From Clostridiales bacterium (GTDB lineage Bacteria; Bacillota; Clostridia; Lachnospirales; CAG-274), in contig JAHALF010000003.1 of the NCBI GenBank assembly GCA_018371275.1, forward strand, positions 105,031 to 169,030: a stretch of DNA of 64,000 nucleotides, in the 5' to 3' direction. The notes below the pieces were generated by a model that saw only the letters and a list, made by a program, of their open reading frames with translations, was not told where the DNA came from and did no database searches. Every line of letters begins with the position of its first letter. Position 1 is the first letter of the stretch. Below are positions 53,412 to 61,212 of the stretch, piece after piece. Both the position numbers and the translations under genes were made by a program.

Positions 53412-53825
53412 TTAGATATGTTTTTCAATTTTTATTTCTTGTGGTTCTTTAGAAAGAGTTGTACTAAAATTTATTTTACCTGAAAGGTTTGTTTTTATTT
53501 TATCTATATTAACATCGTTTATAAATAAAGAATAGTTGGTATTAGGTTCAAGCTCTAATGTTATAAGAGTATCTCCTAAGCCTTCTATAGAAAAATTAGC
53601 TTCTTTTTCTTTTATAGAAAGGTTATGTATTGTAGCTCCAGGTACTGTTTCTAATAAAAGGTTACCATTTTTAGAAAGCCTTGTAACTTCGTTATGTGTT
53701 CTAATTTTATATATATTACCATCTACGTTAAAATCTGTAACTTTAATTTTTTCTGTAACTTCATAATTGCCAAAGCTTAATGTTTTGTCTTCATTTAAAA
53801 TAATTCCTTCTTTTATTGCAGACAT
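53412..53825 (-). CDS. Small conserved clostridial protein (family often labelled 'endosialidase')
   Basis: 137 aa, predicted all-beta and soluble, with no signal peptide. The pattern LNEDKTLSFGNYEVTEKIKV, then VPGATIHNLSIKE and LITLELEPNTNYSLFINDVN recalls a family common in Lachnospiraceae that databases label endosialidase. There is no catalytic motif or size to support sialidase activity, so that label is probably wrong. RBS AGGAGG. Function unknown. Confidence 0.65.
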   Translation of the reverse strand: MSAIKEGIILNEDKTLSFGNYEVTEKIKVTDFNVDGNIYKIRTHNEVTRLSKNGNLLLETVPGATIHNLSIKEKEANFSIEGLGDTLITLELEPNTNYSLFINDVNIDKIKTNLSGKINFSTTLSKEPQEIKIEKHI

Positions 53826-53950
53826 ATTTTAATCCTCCTGAATAAATTTTTATAAAATAATCGACATAATAAGTAAAATATATTATAATTATACCAAAAG
53901 ACCAATGATTTGTATATAAAAAAATATAGAATATTTTAGGAGGAGAACAA

Positions 53951-54682
53951 ATGGCACTTGTTAGGTTAGATAAATTTTTGTCTAATGCTGGTATAGGAAG
54001 TAGAAGTCAAGTTAGAGATTATATAAAGTTTAGAAGAGTATGGGTAGATGGTACGCCTTGTATAAAAGCCGACACTAAAATAGATATAGAGAAAAATGTT
54101 GTAACTTTTGATAAAAGAGTGGTATCTTATGATGAATATACATATATTATACTTAATAAACCAAAAGGGGTTATATCAGCAACAGAAGATGAAAATGAAA
54201 AAACAGTAATAGACTTATTAGATGAAAAATATAAAAAAATGAAACTGTTTCCAGTTGGTAGGCTTGACAAAGACACAGTAGGGCTTTTAATACTATCTAA
54301 TGATGGTAGATTTGCTCATAATACACTTTCTCCTAAAAAACATATAGAAAAGTCTTATTATGCACATATCAATGGAAAAATAACACAAGAGCATATTGAT
54401 AAGTTTAAGGGGGGAGTTGTTATTAAGGGAGGATATAAATGTTTACCAGCTAAGCTTTCCATAGAATATAGTGCAGATAATTTTTCTAAAGTTAATATTA
54501 TTATAAAAGAGGGTAAGTATCATCAAATAAAAAGAATGTTTGAAGCTTTTGATAAAAAGGTTGTTTACCTTAAAAGAACTGGATTTGATGACATAAAGTT
54601 AGATGAAAGCCTTAAAGAAGGTGAATATAGACTAGCTAATGACGAAGAAATGAAAGTTATTGAAAAATTTATCGAAAAATAG
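53951..54682 (+). CDS. RsuA-family pseudouridine synthase
   Basis: 243 aa. N-terminal S4 RNA-binding domain (1-60: VRLDKFLSNAGIGSRSQVRDYI) then the catalytic domain with Asp106 in VGRLDKDTVGLLILSNDG. It isomerises a uridine in rRNA; 16S U516 (RsuA) is the most likely target, but RluB/E/F-type targets cannot be excluded. RBS AGGAGGAG. Confidence 0.93.
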   Translation: MALVRLDKFLSNAGIGSRSQVRDYIKFRRVWVDGTPCIKADTKIDIEKNVVTFDKRVVSYDEYTYIILNKPKGVISATEDENEKTVIDLLDEKYKKMKLFPVGRLDKDTVGLLILSNDGRFAHNTLSPKKHIEKSYYAHINGKITQEHIDKFKGGVVIKGGYKCLPAKLSIEYSADNFSKVNIIIKEGKYHQIKRMFEAFDKKVVYLKRTGFDDIKLDESLKEGEYRLANDEEMKVIEKFIEK

Positions 54683-54760
54683 CAAACTTTTTTATATATA
54701 TTACGTTTTAATTAAAAGAAGATAATAAATTAGGCATATAATAAAAGTGAGGGTATAGCA

Positions 54761-54916
54761 ATGTTTGATCAAGAAGTAGAAAAGAAAAGTAAAATAACAC
54801 CAGGATTATTAATTGTTTTTGGTATTTTTTTTATGAGTATAATTGTTATTATAAATGATAATATGGTTATAGATAATTTAAATGATAATATTAAATATGT
54901 AAGTGAAGATAAATAA
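54761..54916 (+). CDS. Tiny single-helix membrane protein
   Basis: 51 codons: a charged N-terminus (FDQEVEKKSKITP), one strong membrane helix (about 15-31), and a polar tail (NDNMVIDNLNDN) ending in Lys. A GAGGG ribosome site lies about 9 nt before the ATG, and a terminator follows closely, which supports a real gene. No family recognised. Confidence 0.55.
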   Translation: MFDQEVEKKSKITPGLLIVFGIFFMSIIVIINDNMVIDNLNDNIKYVSEDK

Positions 54917-54921
54917 TAAAA

Positions 54922-54960
54922 ATAAAAGGTTGTTTAAATACAACCTTTTATTTTTATTAA
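54922..54960. terminator. Bidirectional terminator before smpB
   Basis: AAATAAAAGGTTGT pairs with ACAACCTTTTATTT around a short AT loop; T runs on both strands. Confidence 0.9.
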
Positions 54961-54969
54961 AAAAATAGA

Positions 54970-55440
54970 TTATGCTTGTAGCTTTAGTTTAAAGTCTTTT
55001 TCGGCTTCTCTTTTTTGGTCCTTTTTAGCTATATCATGGCGTTTGTCATATAGCTTTTTACCTTTTGCTATTGCTACATCTACTTTTACATAACTACCAC
55101 TAAAATATATTTTAGTTGGGACAAGTGTATGCCCATCTATTGTAGATGCACCTATTAGTTTATTTATTTCATATTTGTGGAGAAGAAGCTTTTTATCCCT
55201 TAAAGGATCGTGATTAAAAATATTGCCATGGTCATAAGGGCTTATGTGCATATTTTTAATATATGCTTCATTATCTTCTATTTTTATATAGCTATCTTTT
55301 AAGTTACATCTTCCTGCTCTTAAAGATTTTACTTCTGTACCTTTTAAAGCTATACCTGCTTGATAAGTTTCTAATATAAAATAATCGTGAAATGCCTTTT
55401 TATTTTGTGCTATTATTTTTACACTATTTTTATCTTTCAT
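54970..55440 (-). CDS. smpB: SsrA-binding protein SmpB
   Basis: 156 aa, basic. IAQNKKAFHDYFILETYQAG, ALKGTEVKSLRAG and the C-terminal KKLYDKRHDIAKKDQKREAE are SmpB signatures. It works with tmRNA to rescue stalled ribosomes. No tmRNA (ssrA) gene was found in this window. RBS GGAGG. It follows the PHP gene by 2 nt. Confidence 0.97.
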   Translation of the reverse strand: MKDKNSVKIIAQNKKAFHDYFILETYQAGIALKGTEVKSLRAGRCNLKDSYIKIEDNEAYIKNMHISPYDHGNIFNHDPLRDKKLLLHKYEINKLIGASTIDGHTLVPTKIYFSGSYVKVDVAIAKGKKLYDKRHDIAKKDQKREAEKDFKLKLQA

Positions 55441-55442
55441 AA

Positions 55443-56279
55443 TTACCTCCTTATAGATTTTAGATCTTCTAATAATTTATAATCTATTTGTTTTTCTAAA
55501 AATATATTACCTAATGATACATTTGGTCTATTTAAACCGTGAAAATCGCTACCACCTGTTATTTTTAAATCATATTTTTGGGCTAAAGATATTAAAAAAT
55601 TAGTTTGGCTTAAAGTATTTGATGGATAATAACATTCTATACCTTTAAGACCACTATCTTTTAAATCTTTTATAGCTATATCTAAATCTTTGTTTGATAA
55701 CTTATATATTATAGGGTGGGCTAAAACGGATATACCTTTTGAATTATATATAAAGTCTATTGCCTCTTTATGTGATATTAAAACTCTTTTAACATAGGCA
55801 GGTTTGCCCCTGCCAAGATATAAGCTAAATGCTTCATTTCTTGTTTTTGCATACCCTTTTTCTACTATTGCAGTTGCAAAATGTGCTTTTGTAATTAATC
55901 CACTACCAGATAAAGATTTTATATAATCAAAAGATATATCAAGACCTATACTATTTAACTTTTCTATAAGTTCTAAGTTTCTTTTATCTCTTGTTATTTT
56001 TAAATCTTTTAATAAATTTAAAAGTTCTTTATTATTTATATCTAAAAAATAGCCTAAAATGTGCATTTCTATACCTTTATAATCTACGGAAAATTCTATC
56101 CCATTGATAAGTTCTATATTAAGCTCTTTTGCTTTTTCTTTAGCATAATTTATGCCTTCTACTGTATCGTGGTCTGTTATAGCTATTGCTTTTATTCCAT
56201 TTTTATAAGCTAATTCTATAAGTTCTGTAGGGCTATATGTGCCATCTGAATAAGTTGTATGTGTATGAAGATCTATCAT
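55443..56279 (-). CDS. PHP-domain phosphoesterase (YciV/RNase AM-like)
   Basis: 278 aa. The metal-binding PHP motifs are DLHTHTTYSDG at the N-terminus (His5, His7), AITDHDTVEG, HFATAI, and GSDFHG at the C-terminus. The length and architecture match 3',5'-nucleoside bisphosphate phosphatases/oligoribonucleotide 5'-3' exonucleases of the YciV type. An upstream in-frame start is rejected; the ATG at 56279 has GGCGGTG before it. Probably co-transcribed with smpB. Confidence 0.88.
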   Translation of the reverse strand: MIDLHTHTTYSDGTYSPTELIELAYKNGIKAIAITDHDTVEGINYAKEKAKELNIELINGIEFSVDYKGIEMHILGYFLDINNKELLNLLKDLKITRDKRNLELIEKLNSIGLDISFDYIKSLSGSGLITKAHFATAIVEKGYAKTRNEAFSLYLGRGKPAYVKRVLISHKEAIDFIYNSKGISVLAHPIIYKLSNKDLDIAIKDLKDSGLKGIECYYPSNTLSQTNFLISLAQKYDLKITGGSDFHGLNRPNVSLGNIFLEKQIDYKLLEDLKSIRR

Positions 56280-56401
56280 AAAAAACACCGCCTTAAATAA
56301 ATTATATAAATAAACTATTAATATCATAAAACAAATTATAAATTAATACAATAGTAATAGAAAGTTTTTTATAAAAAATTATATTTATAGGAGTGATATT
56401 T

Positions 56402-56824
56402 ATGGGGGACAATAAAAAACCTAATAGCAACACAAAGTCTAATAATACAAAATCTAATAGTGCTATAATATCTTTAACAAAAGGTGCTATATTTGCATAC
56501 TTGTTAACTGCTGTAGTTTTTGTTGTATATGGGCTATTATTAACATATACAGAAACTACAGAAAAAAATATTCAAATTGTTGTTATGATGACTACTGTTA
56601 TATCTGTATTAATAGGTGGAATTATAGCTTCTAAAGGGGTAGATAGTAAGGGGTTATTTTTTGGAATGTTAGTTGGAGTAGTGTATGCTCTTATTATGAT
56701 TATGGTAGGACTTTGTATATTACCTGTTATGAAAATAACATCTAAAATGATAATGATTATTGTTTTATCAATATCTGCTGGTGGTATAGGTGGTATTATT
56801 GGTATAAATACTAAAAAAAGTTAA
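56402..56824 (+). CDS. TIGR04086-type small membrane protein
   Basis: 140 aa. A hydrophilic Asn/Lys/Ser N-terminus (1-25) is followed by four hydrophobic helices with Gly-rich turns (IGGIIASKGVDSKGLFFGMLVGVVYA, GGIGGIIGIN). I recall this family beside SCIFF or YajC/SecD genes in Clostridia; role unknown. Start ATG with AGGAGTG. It lies 102 bp upstream of the SCIFF gene. Confidence 0.75.
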   Translation: MGDNKKPNSNTKSNNTKSNSAIISLTKGAIFAYLLTAVVFVVYGLLLTYTETTEKNIQIVVMMTTVISVLIGGIIASKGVDSKGLFFGMLVGVVYALIMIMVGLCILPVMKITSKMIMIIVLSISAGGIGGIIGINTKKS

Positions 56825-56872
56825 ATTAAGTGATTAAATTGTTAAAAAAATGTAGAAAGAATATAAAAAGTA

Positions 56873-56881
56873 TGTTATAAT
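56873..56881 (+). promoter_or_regulatory. Extended -10 promoter for the SCIFF gene
   Basis: TGTTATAAT (extended -10) lies 46 nt before the start codon. No clear -35 is seen, so the peptide gene likely has its own promoter of the extended type. Confidence 0.55.
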
Positions 56882-56926
56882 GTTGTGTACATATATTAAA
56901 TTAAGCATTTTTTAGGAGGATACAAA

Positions 56927-57070
56927 ATGAAACATATTAAAACATTAAACACTAGATTATTAAAAAGCACTATGGCAAAAGGTGGTTGCGGTGAATGCCA
57001 AACATCTTGCCAATCTGCTTGCAAAACATCTTGCACAGTTGCTAATCAAAAATGTGAAATGGTAAAATAG
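56927..57070 (+). CDS. scfA: SCIFF RiPP precursor peptide (six cysteines in forty-five)
   Basis: A 47-residue peptide. The leader begins MKHIKTLNTRLLKS. The core has six cysteines at 21, 24, 28, 32, 36 and 43 (C-x2-C-x3-C-x3-C-x3-C-x6-C) with Thr/Ser acceptors between them, the near-invariant SCIFF pattern of Clostridia. The partner radical SAM enzyme forms alpha-type thioether links from Cys to Thr residues (ranthipeptide class). RBS AGGAGG. A hairpin follows the stop. Its physiological role is not established, though quorum sensing or other signalling has been proposed for related peptides. Confidence 0.95.
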   Translation: MKHIKTLNTRLLKSTMAKGGCGECQTSCQSACKTSCTVANQKCEMVK

Positions 57071-57079
57071 TTGCCTAAC

Positions 57080-57101
57080 AACCATAGCTTAAGCTATGGT
57101 T
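57080..57101 (+). terminator. Attenuator-like palindrome after scfA
   Basis: A 22-bp perfect palindrome (AACCATAGCTT / AAGCTATGGTT) 10 nt past the scfA stop, followed only by TATTATTG. The weak T run suggests partial readthrough into the maturase gene. Confidence 0.6.
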
Positions 57102-57304
57102 TATTATTGATTACAATTTATATTTTATAATAAAAATTATAATGTTTTTTAAAAATTGATTTAAGTAATATAAAATTTTTAATATATGTGTTTTAATGTT
57201 ATATTATTAATTATGTTGTACCTTAAATATTTTATTAGAATGTATTTAGGTCATTATTGAATAAAAGTAAATTATTAATTAGCTTAATTTGAAAGGGGAT
57301 TAAA

Positions 57305-58669
57305 ATGATACATAAGTATAAAATGAATGATTTAAACATTGTTTTAGATGTTAATAGTGGTTCTATTCATTGTGTAGATGATATTTCTTACGATATATTA
57401 GATTATTATAAAAAAGAAAATATAGAAAGTATAATTAATATATTAAAAGAAAAGTATAGTGATAGTGATATAAGAGAGGCTTATGAAGAATTAAAAGAGC
57501 TTGAAGAAAATGAAGTTTTATTTTCTCCAGATGTTTTTTCTAATATTATACCAGAGGTTGATAACAGAAAACCTGTTGTTAAAGCTCTTTGTTTACATAT
57601 AGCACATGATTGTAACCTTAAATGTAAATATTGCTTTGCAGAAGAAGGAGAATATCACGGTAAACGTTCGCTTATGAGCGTTGAAGTTGGCAAAAAAGCT
57701 ATTGACTTTTTAATAGAAAATTCTGGTTCAAGAAGAAATCTTGAAATAGATTTTTTTGGTGGTGAGCCTTTAATGAATTTTGATGTTGTTAAGGAAATAG
57801 TAGAGTATGGTAGAAGTGTTGAAAAACAGCACAATAAAAACTTTAGATTTACTATGACAACAAACGGAATTTTATTAAACGATGAAATATCCGATTATAT
57901 AAATAAAAATATGCATAATGCTGTTTTAAGCTTGGATGGTAGAAAAGAAATAAATGATAAAATGCGTGTTCGTGCTGGTGGACAAGGTAGTTATGATAAT
58001 ATTGTTCCTAAGTTTGTAAAAATGGCAGAAGATAGAAATCAAATGGATTATTATGTAAGAGGTACTTTTACAAGAAATAATCTTGATTTTGCAAAAGATG
58101 TACTTCATCTTGCAGATTTGGGATTTAAACAAATTAGTATAGAACCAGTTGTTACAGATGAAAAAGAAGACTATGCTATAAGAGAAGAGGATTTACCTGT
58201 TATATTTGAAGAATATGAAAAATTGGCTAAAGAGATGTTAAACAGAAGAGAAAAAGGGGAATGGTTTAATTTCTTCCATTTTATGATAGACTTAACTGGT
58301 GGTCCTTGTGCACATAAAAGATTAGTTGGTTGTGGCTCTGGTACAGAATATTTAGCTGTTACGCCAGAGGGAGATTTATTCCCTTGTCATCAGTTTGTAG
58401 GACAAGATGAGTTTAAAATGGGGACCGTTTTTGATGGTGTTTTAAGAAAAGATATTAGGCAAGATTTTGAAGGAATAAATGTGTACTCTAAACCTGCTTG
58501 TAAAAGCTGTTGGGCAAAATTTTATTGTAGTGGGGGCTGTGCTGCTAGCTCTAATAATATGCATAATGACCTTATAACACCTTATGAGATAGGTTGTGAA
58601 CTTCAAAAGAAAAGAACAGAATGTTCTATTATGATGAAAGTTTATGAAGCAGTAAATGAAGAAGTATAG
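57305..58669 (+). CDS. scfB: SCIFF thioether maturase (radical SAM/SPASM)
   Basis: 454 aa. An N-terminal RiPP-recognition-like region (1-90) precedes the radical SAM motif CNLKCKYC (Cys103, 107, 110), then ITMT-type barrel strands. The C-terminal SPASM/twitch cysteines lie in LVGCGSGTEYLAV, DLFPCHQFVG, PACKSCWAKFYCSGGCAAS and YEIGCEL; two auxiliary Fe-S clusters are expected. It binds the peptide leader and makes Cys-Thr thioethers. It lies 234 bp from scfA with its own strong RBS (AAAGGGG). Followed by secD. Confidence 0.95.
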   Translation: MIHKYKMNDLNIVLDVNSGSIHCVDDISYDILDYYKKENIESIINILKEKYSDSDIREAYEELKELEENEVLFSPDVFSNIIPEVDNRKPVVKALCLHIAHDCNLKCKYCFAEEGEYHGKRSLMSVEVGKKAIDFLIENSGSRRNLEIDFFGGEPLMNFDVVKEIVEYGRSVEKQHNKNFRFTMTTNGILLNDEISDYINKNMHNAVLSLDGRKEINDKMRVRAGGQGSYDNIVPKFVKMAEDRNQMDYYVRGTFTRNNLDFAKDVLHLADLGFKQISIEPVVTDEKEDYAIREEDLPVIFEEYEKLAKEMLNRREKGEWFNFFHFMIDLTGGPCAHKRLVGCGSGTEYLAVTPEGDLFPCHQFVGQDEFKMGTVFDGVLRKDIRQDFEGINVYSKPACKSCWAKFYCSGGCAASSNNMHNDLITPYEIGCELQKKRTECSIMMKVYEAVNEEV

Positions 58670-58811
58670 TTTAAAAAAGTTTAAACTAATAACTATAATG
58701 TAATTATTAAATAATTATTTAAAAAATATAACATAATATAAATATAGCAAATAATTATAGTATTGTCTAAATGTTTAAATAACATTTAGACAAGAAAGGA
58801 AGAGTAAATAT

Positions 58812-60191
58812 ATGAAAACTAAAAATAAAAATGTTTTACTACTTTTTATAATATTTATTATTACTGGTGTTCTTTTTTATACATCTTATAATGGGTATGG
58901 TGATGGACACATACTTAGCTATAAAAATATAGAAAAAGGGTTAGACTTAAGCGGTGGTGTTTATATTGTATATGAGGCACAAGAAGAAATAGAAAATGAA
59001 AATGCAGAAATATCTAGTGAAGAAAGCTCATCTTTAGAAGAAAATACTAATGAACAAACACAACAAGAAGAAAGTTCATCTGAAGAAAGCTCATCTAATG
59101 AACAGGCAGAAGATGTAGAATCTTTAGGTGAGGCATCTTGGGAAGAAAAAATGGATTCAGCTGTTTCTATGATACAACAAAGACTTGATAGAAAAGGTTG
59201 GACAGAGGCCAATGTTTATCAAGAAGGGGACAAGAGAATAAGAGTGGAAATACCTGGTATTGATGATGTGGAAACTGCTGTATCTGAAATAGGGCAAACA
59301 GCTAAGTTATCTTTTGTAGATATTAATGGACAGGTTGTTGTTAAAGGCGAAGATGTTATTAATGCTAAAAAGCAAGCATATTCAGACCAAACTGGGCAAT
59401 CTAAAATAGTTGTAAGTTTAGAATTTAATGAAAAGGGTAAGCAAGATTTTAAAAGTGCAACAGAGGCTAATATAGGACAACCTATATTTATTATGCTTGA
59501 TGACCAAATTATAAGTGCACCTACAGTTAATGCAGTTATACCAGATGGTAAGGCTATTATAGAAGGTGGATTTGATATAGATAGTGCAGAAGAGTTAGCA
59601 TCTTTAATAAGGGCAGGTTCTTTACCTTTTGAACTTGAAATATTGGAAATGAACACAATAGGAGCTACACTTGGTGCTAATGCTTTAAATACAAGTATTT
59701 TAGGTGGTGCTGTCGGTATAGCTTTAGTATTAATATTTATGCTTGTATTTTATAGAGCAAAAGGTTTTGCAGCAAGTCTTGCGCTTATTATATATATACT
59801 TTTAGAACTTATATTCTTAAATGGACTTAATATAACTTTAACTTTACATGGTATAGCTGGTATTATATTATCTGTTGGTATGGCTGTTGATGCCAATGTT
59901 ATTATTTTTGAAAGAATTAGAGAAGAACTGGCTCAAGGAAGAACTTTAAAGCTTGCCATAGATAAGGGATTTTCTAGAGCATTCCCATCTATCTTAGATA
60001 GTAATATTACAACACTTATAGCTGGTGGTGTTTTATATTGGTTAGGTAGTGGTCCTATAAAAGGATTTGCTCAAACATTAATGCTTGGTATTGTTCTTTC
60101 TATGTTCACTGCTTTAGTTATTACAAAAATAATTATTAAAACTATGGTTAATGTGGGTATAAAATCACCTAAGCTATATGGTGGTAAATAA
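58812..60191 (+). CDS. secD: Protein translocase subunit SecD
   Basis: 459 aa. N-terminal helix (about 8-25), then GLDLSGGVYIVYE, a periplasm-side P1 domain (about 112-280), and a C-terminal five-helix bundle with AVDANVIIFERIREELAQGR. SecD/SecF use the proton gradient to pull exported proteins outward. Residues about 57-112 are an unusual acidic Ser/Glu insertion (repeated SSEESSS) just after the first strand, absent from textbook SecD. RBS AAAGGAAGAG. 142 bp after scfB. Confidence 0.95.
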   Translation: MKTKNKNVLLLFIIFIITGVLFYTSYNGYGDGHILSYKNIEKGLDLSGGVYIVYEAQEEIENENAEISSEESSSLEENTNEQTQQEESSSEESSSNEQAEDVESLGEASWEEKMDSAVSMIQQRLDRKGWTEANVYQEGDKRIRVEIPGIDDVETAVSEIGQTAKLSFVDINGQVVVKGEDVINAKKQAYSDQTGQSKIVVSLEFNEKGKQDFKSATEANIGQPIFIMLDDQIISAPTVNAVIPDGKAIIEGGFDIDSAEELASLIRAGSLPFELEILEMNTIGATLGANALNTSILGGAVGIALVLIFMLVFYRAKGFAASLALIIYILLELIFLNGLNITLTLHGIAGIILSVGMAVDANVIIFERIREELAQGRTLKLAIDKGFSRAFPSILDSNITTLIAGGVLYWLGSGPIKGFAQTLMLGIVLSMFTALVITKIIIKTMVNVGIKSPKLYGGK

Positions 60192-60203
60192 GGAGGCTTA
60201 AAA

Positions 60204-61088
60204 ATGAATATAATAAAAAATAGATATATATATATTGCTATATCAATTATTATTATAGCTATTGGTATTTGTTTTATGTTTTATAACAATAGTCAAGGTA
60301 AGGGTTTTTTTAATTATGATATACAGTTTACAGGTGGTACATCTATTGAAATATCTTTAAAAGGTAAAGAGTTTAATAATGATGATATAAATAATATACT
60401 TAAAGAAAGTATAAATATAGATAATGCTCAAATACAAATTGTTGGTGGAGGAGAAAGTGTTATTATTAAAACACGCTCATTAACTCAAGATGAAAGAGCT
60501 ACTCTTACAGAGGCTATATCTAGTAAATACCAATTAAATGATGGTGATTATTCAATTAGAGATATAAGCGCCACTATAAGTAATGAAATGAAAAAAACAT
60601 CTTTTTTAGCTGTTTTAGTATCTTGTATTGCTATGCTTATATACGTTTCTTTAAGATTTAAAAATTTTAAAACGGGTGCTAGTGCCATAATTGCGCTTTT
60701 GCACGATGCTTTAGTATTAGTATCTTTTTATGCTATATTTAGGATTCCTTTAAATGATGCTTTTATAGCTGCTATTCTCACTGTTCTTGGTTATTCTATT
60801 AATGCTACAATAGTTATTTTTGATAGAATAAGAGAAAAGAAAGGGCGAAATGGTAATGTTGATGAGAAGGTTATAAACGAGGGGATAAACCAATCTTTAA
60901 GACGCTCTATATTTACGTCTTTAACTACATTTTTTACTGTAATTAGTTTATATATTTTTGGTGTAGAGTCTGTTAAAATATTTGCTTTGCCTATTTCTAT
61001 TGGTATTATTTGTGGAACTTATTCATCTATATTTATAGCAGGACCTATATGGTATATGTTAAATAATTTAAAAATAAAAAATAGTTAA
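60204..61088 (+). CDS. secF: Protein translocase subunit SecF
   Basis: 294 aa with six membrane helices. The N-terminal YDIQFTGGTSIEISL and the C-terminal VLGYSINATIVIFDRIRE and SIFTSLTTFFTVISLYIFG are SecF hallmarks. It is the partner of SecD, encoded 12 bp upstream. RBS AAGGAGG. A hairpin terminator follows. Confidence 0.96.
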   Translation: MNIIKNRYIYIAISIIIIAIGICFMFYNNSQGKGFFNYDIQFTGGTSIEISLKGKEFNNDDINNILKESINIDNAQIQIVGGGESVIIKTRSLTQDERATLTEAISSKYQLNDGDYSIRDISATISNEMKKTSFLAVLVSCIAMLIYVSLRFKNFKTGASAIIALLHDALVLVSFYAIFRIPLNDAFIAAILTVLGYSINATIVIFDRIREKKGRNGNVDEKVINEGINQSLRRSIFTSLTTFFTVISLYIFGVESVKIFALPISIGIICGTYSSIFIAGPIWYMLNNLKIKNS

Positions 61089-61113
61089 TAATAAAGTAAT
61101 AATTGATCACTCT

Positions 61114-61140
61114 AAAGCCACCTTAGAAGGTGGCTTTTTT
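61114..61140 (+). terminator. Terminator of the secDF operon
   Basis: An 11-bp stem AAAGCCACCTT / AAGGTGGCTTT with a short loop, followed by more Ts. Confidence 0.95.
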
Positions 61141-61212
61141 ATATAAAAAATGCTTGATTAGTAATATATATATTGTTAAAATAACAATATAATAATTAAG
61201 AAGGAGATAAAA

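Noticed and set aside
59219..59656. 145-codon frame on the minus strand inside secD
   Set aside because: Antisense shadow of a conserved gene, Ser/Ile-rich and without family features.
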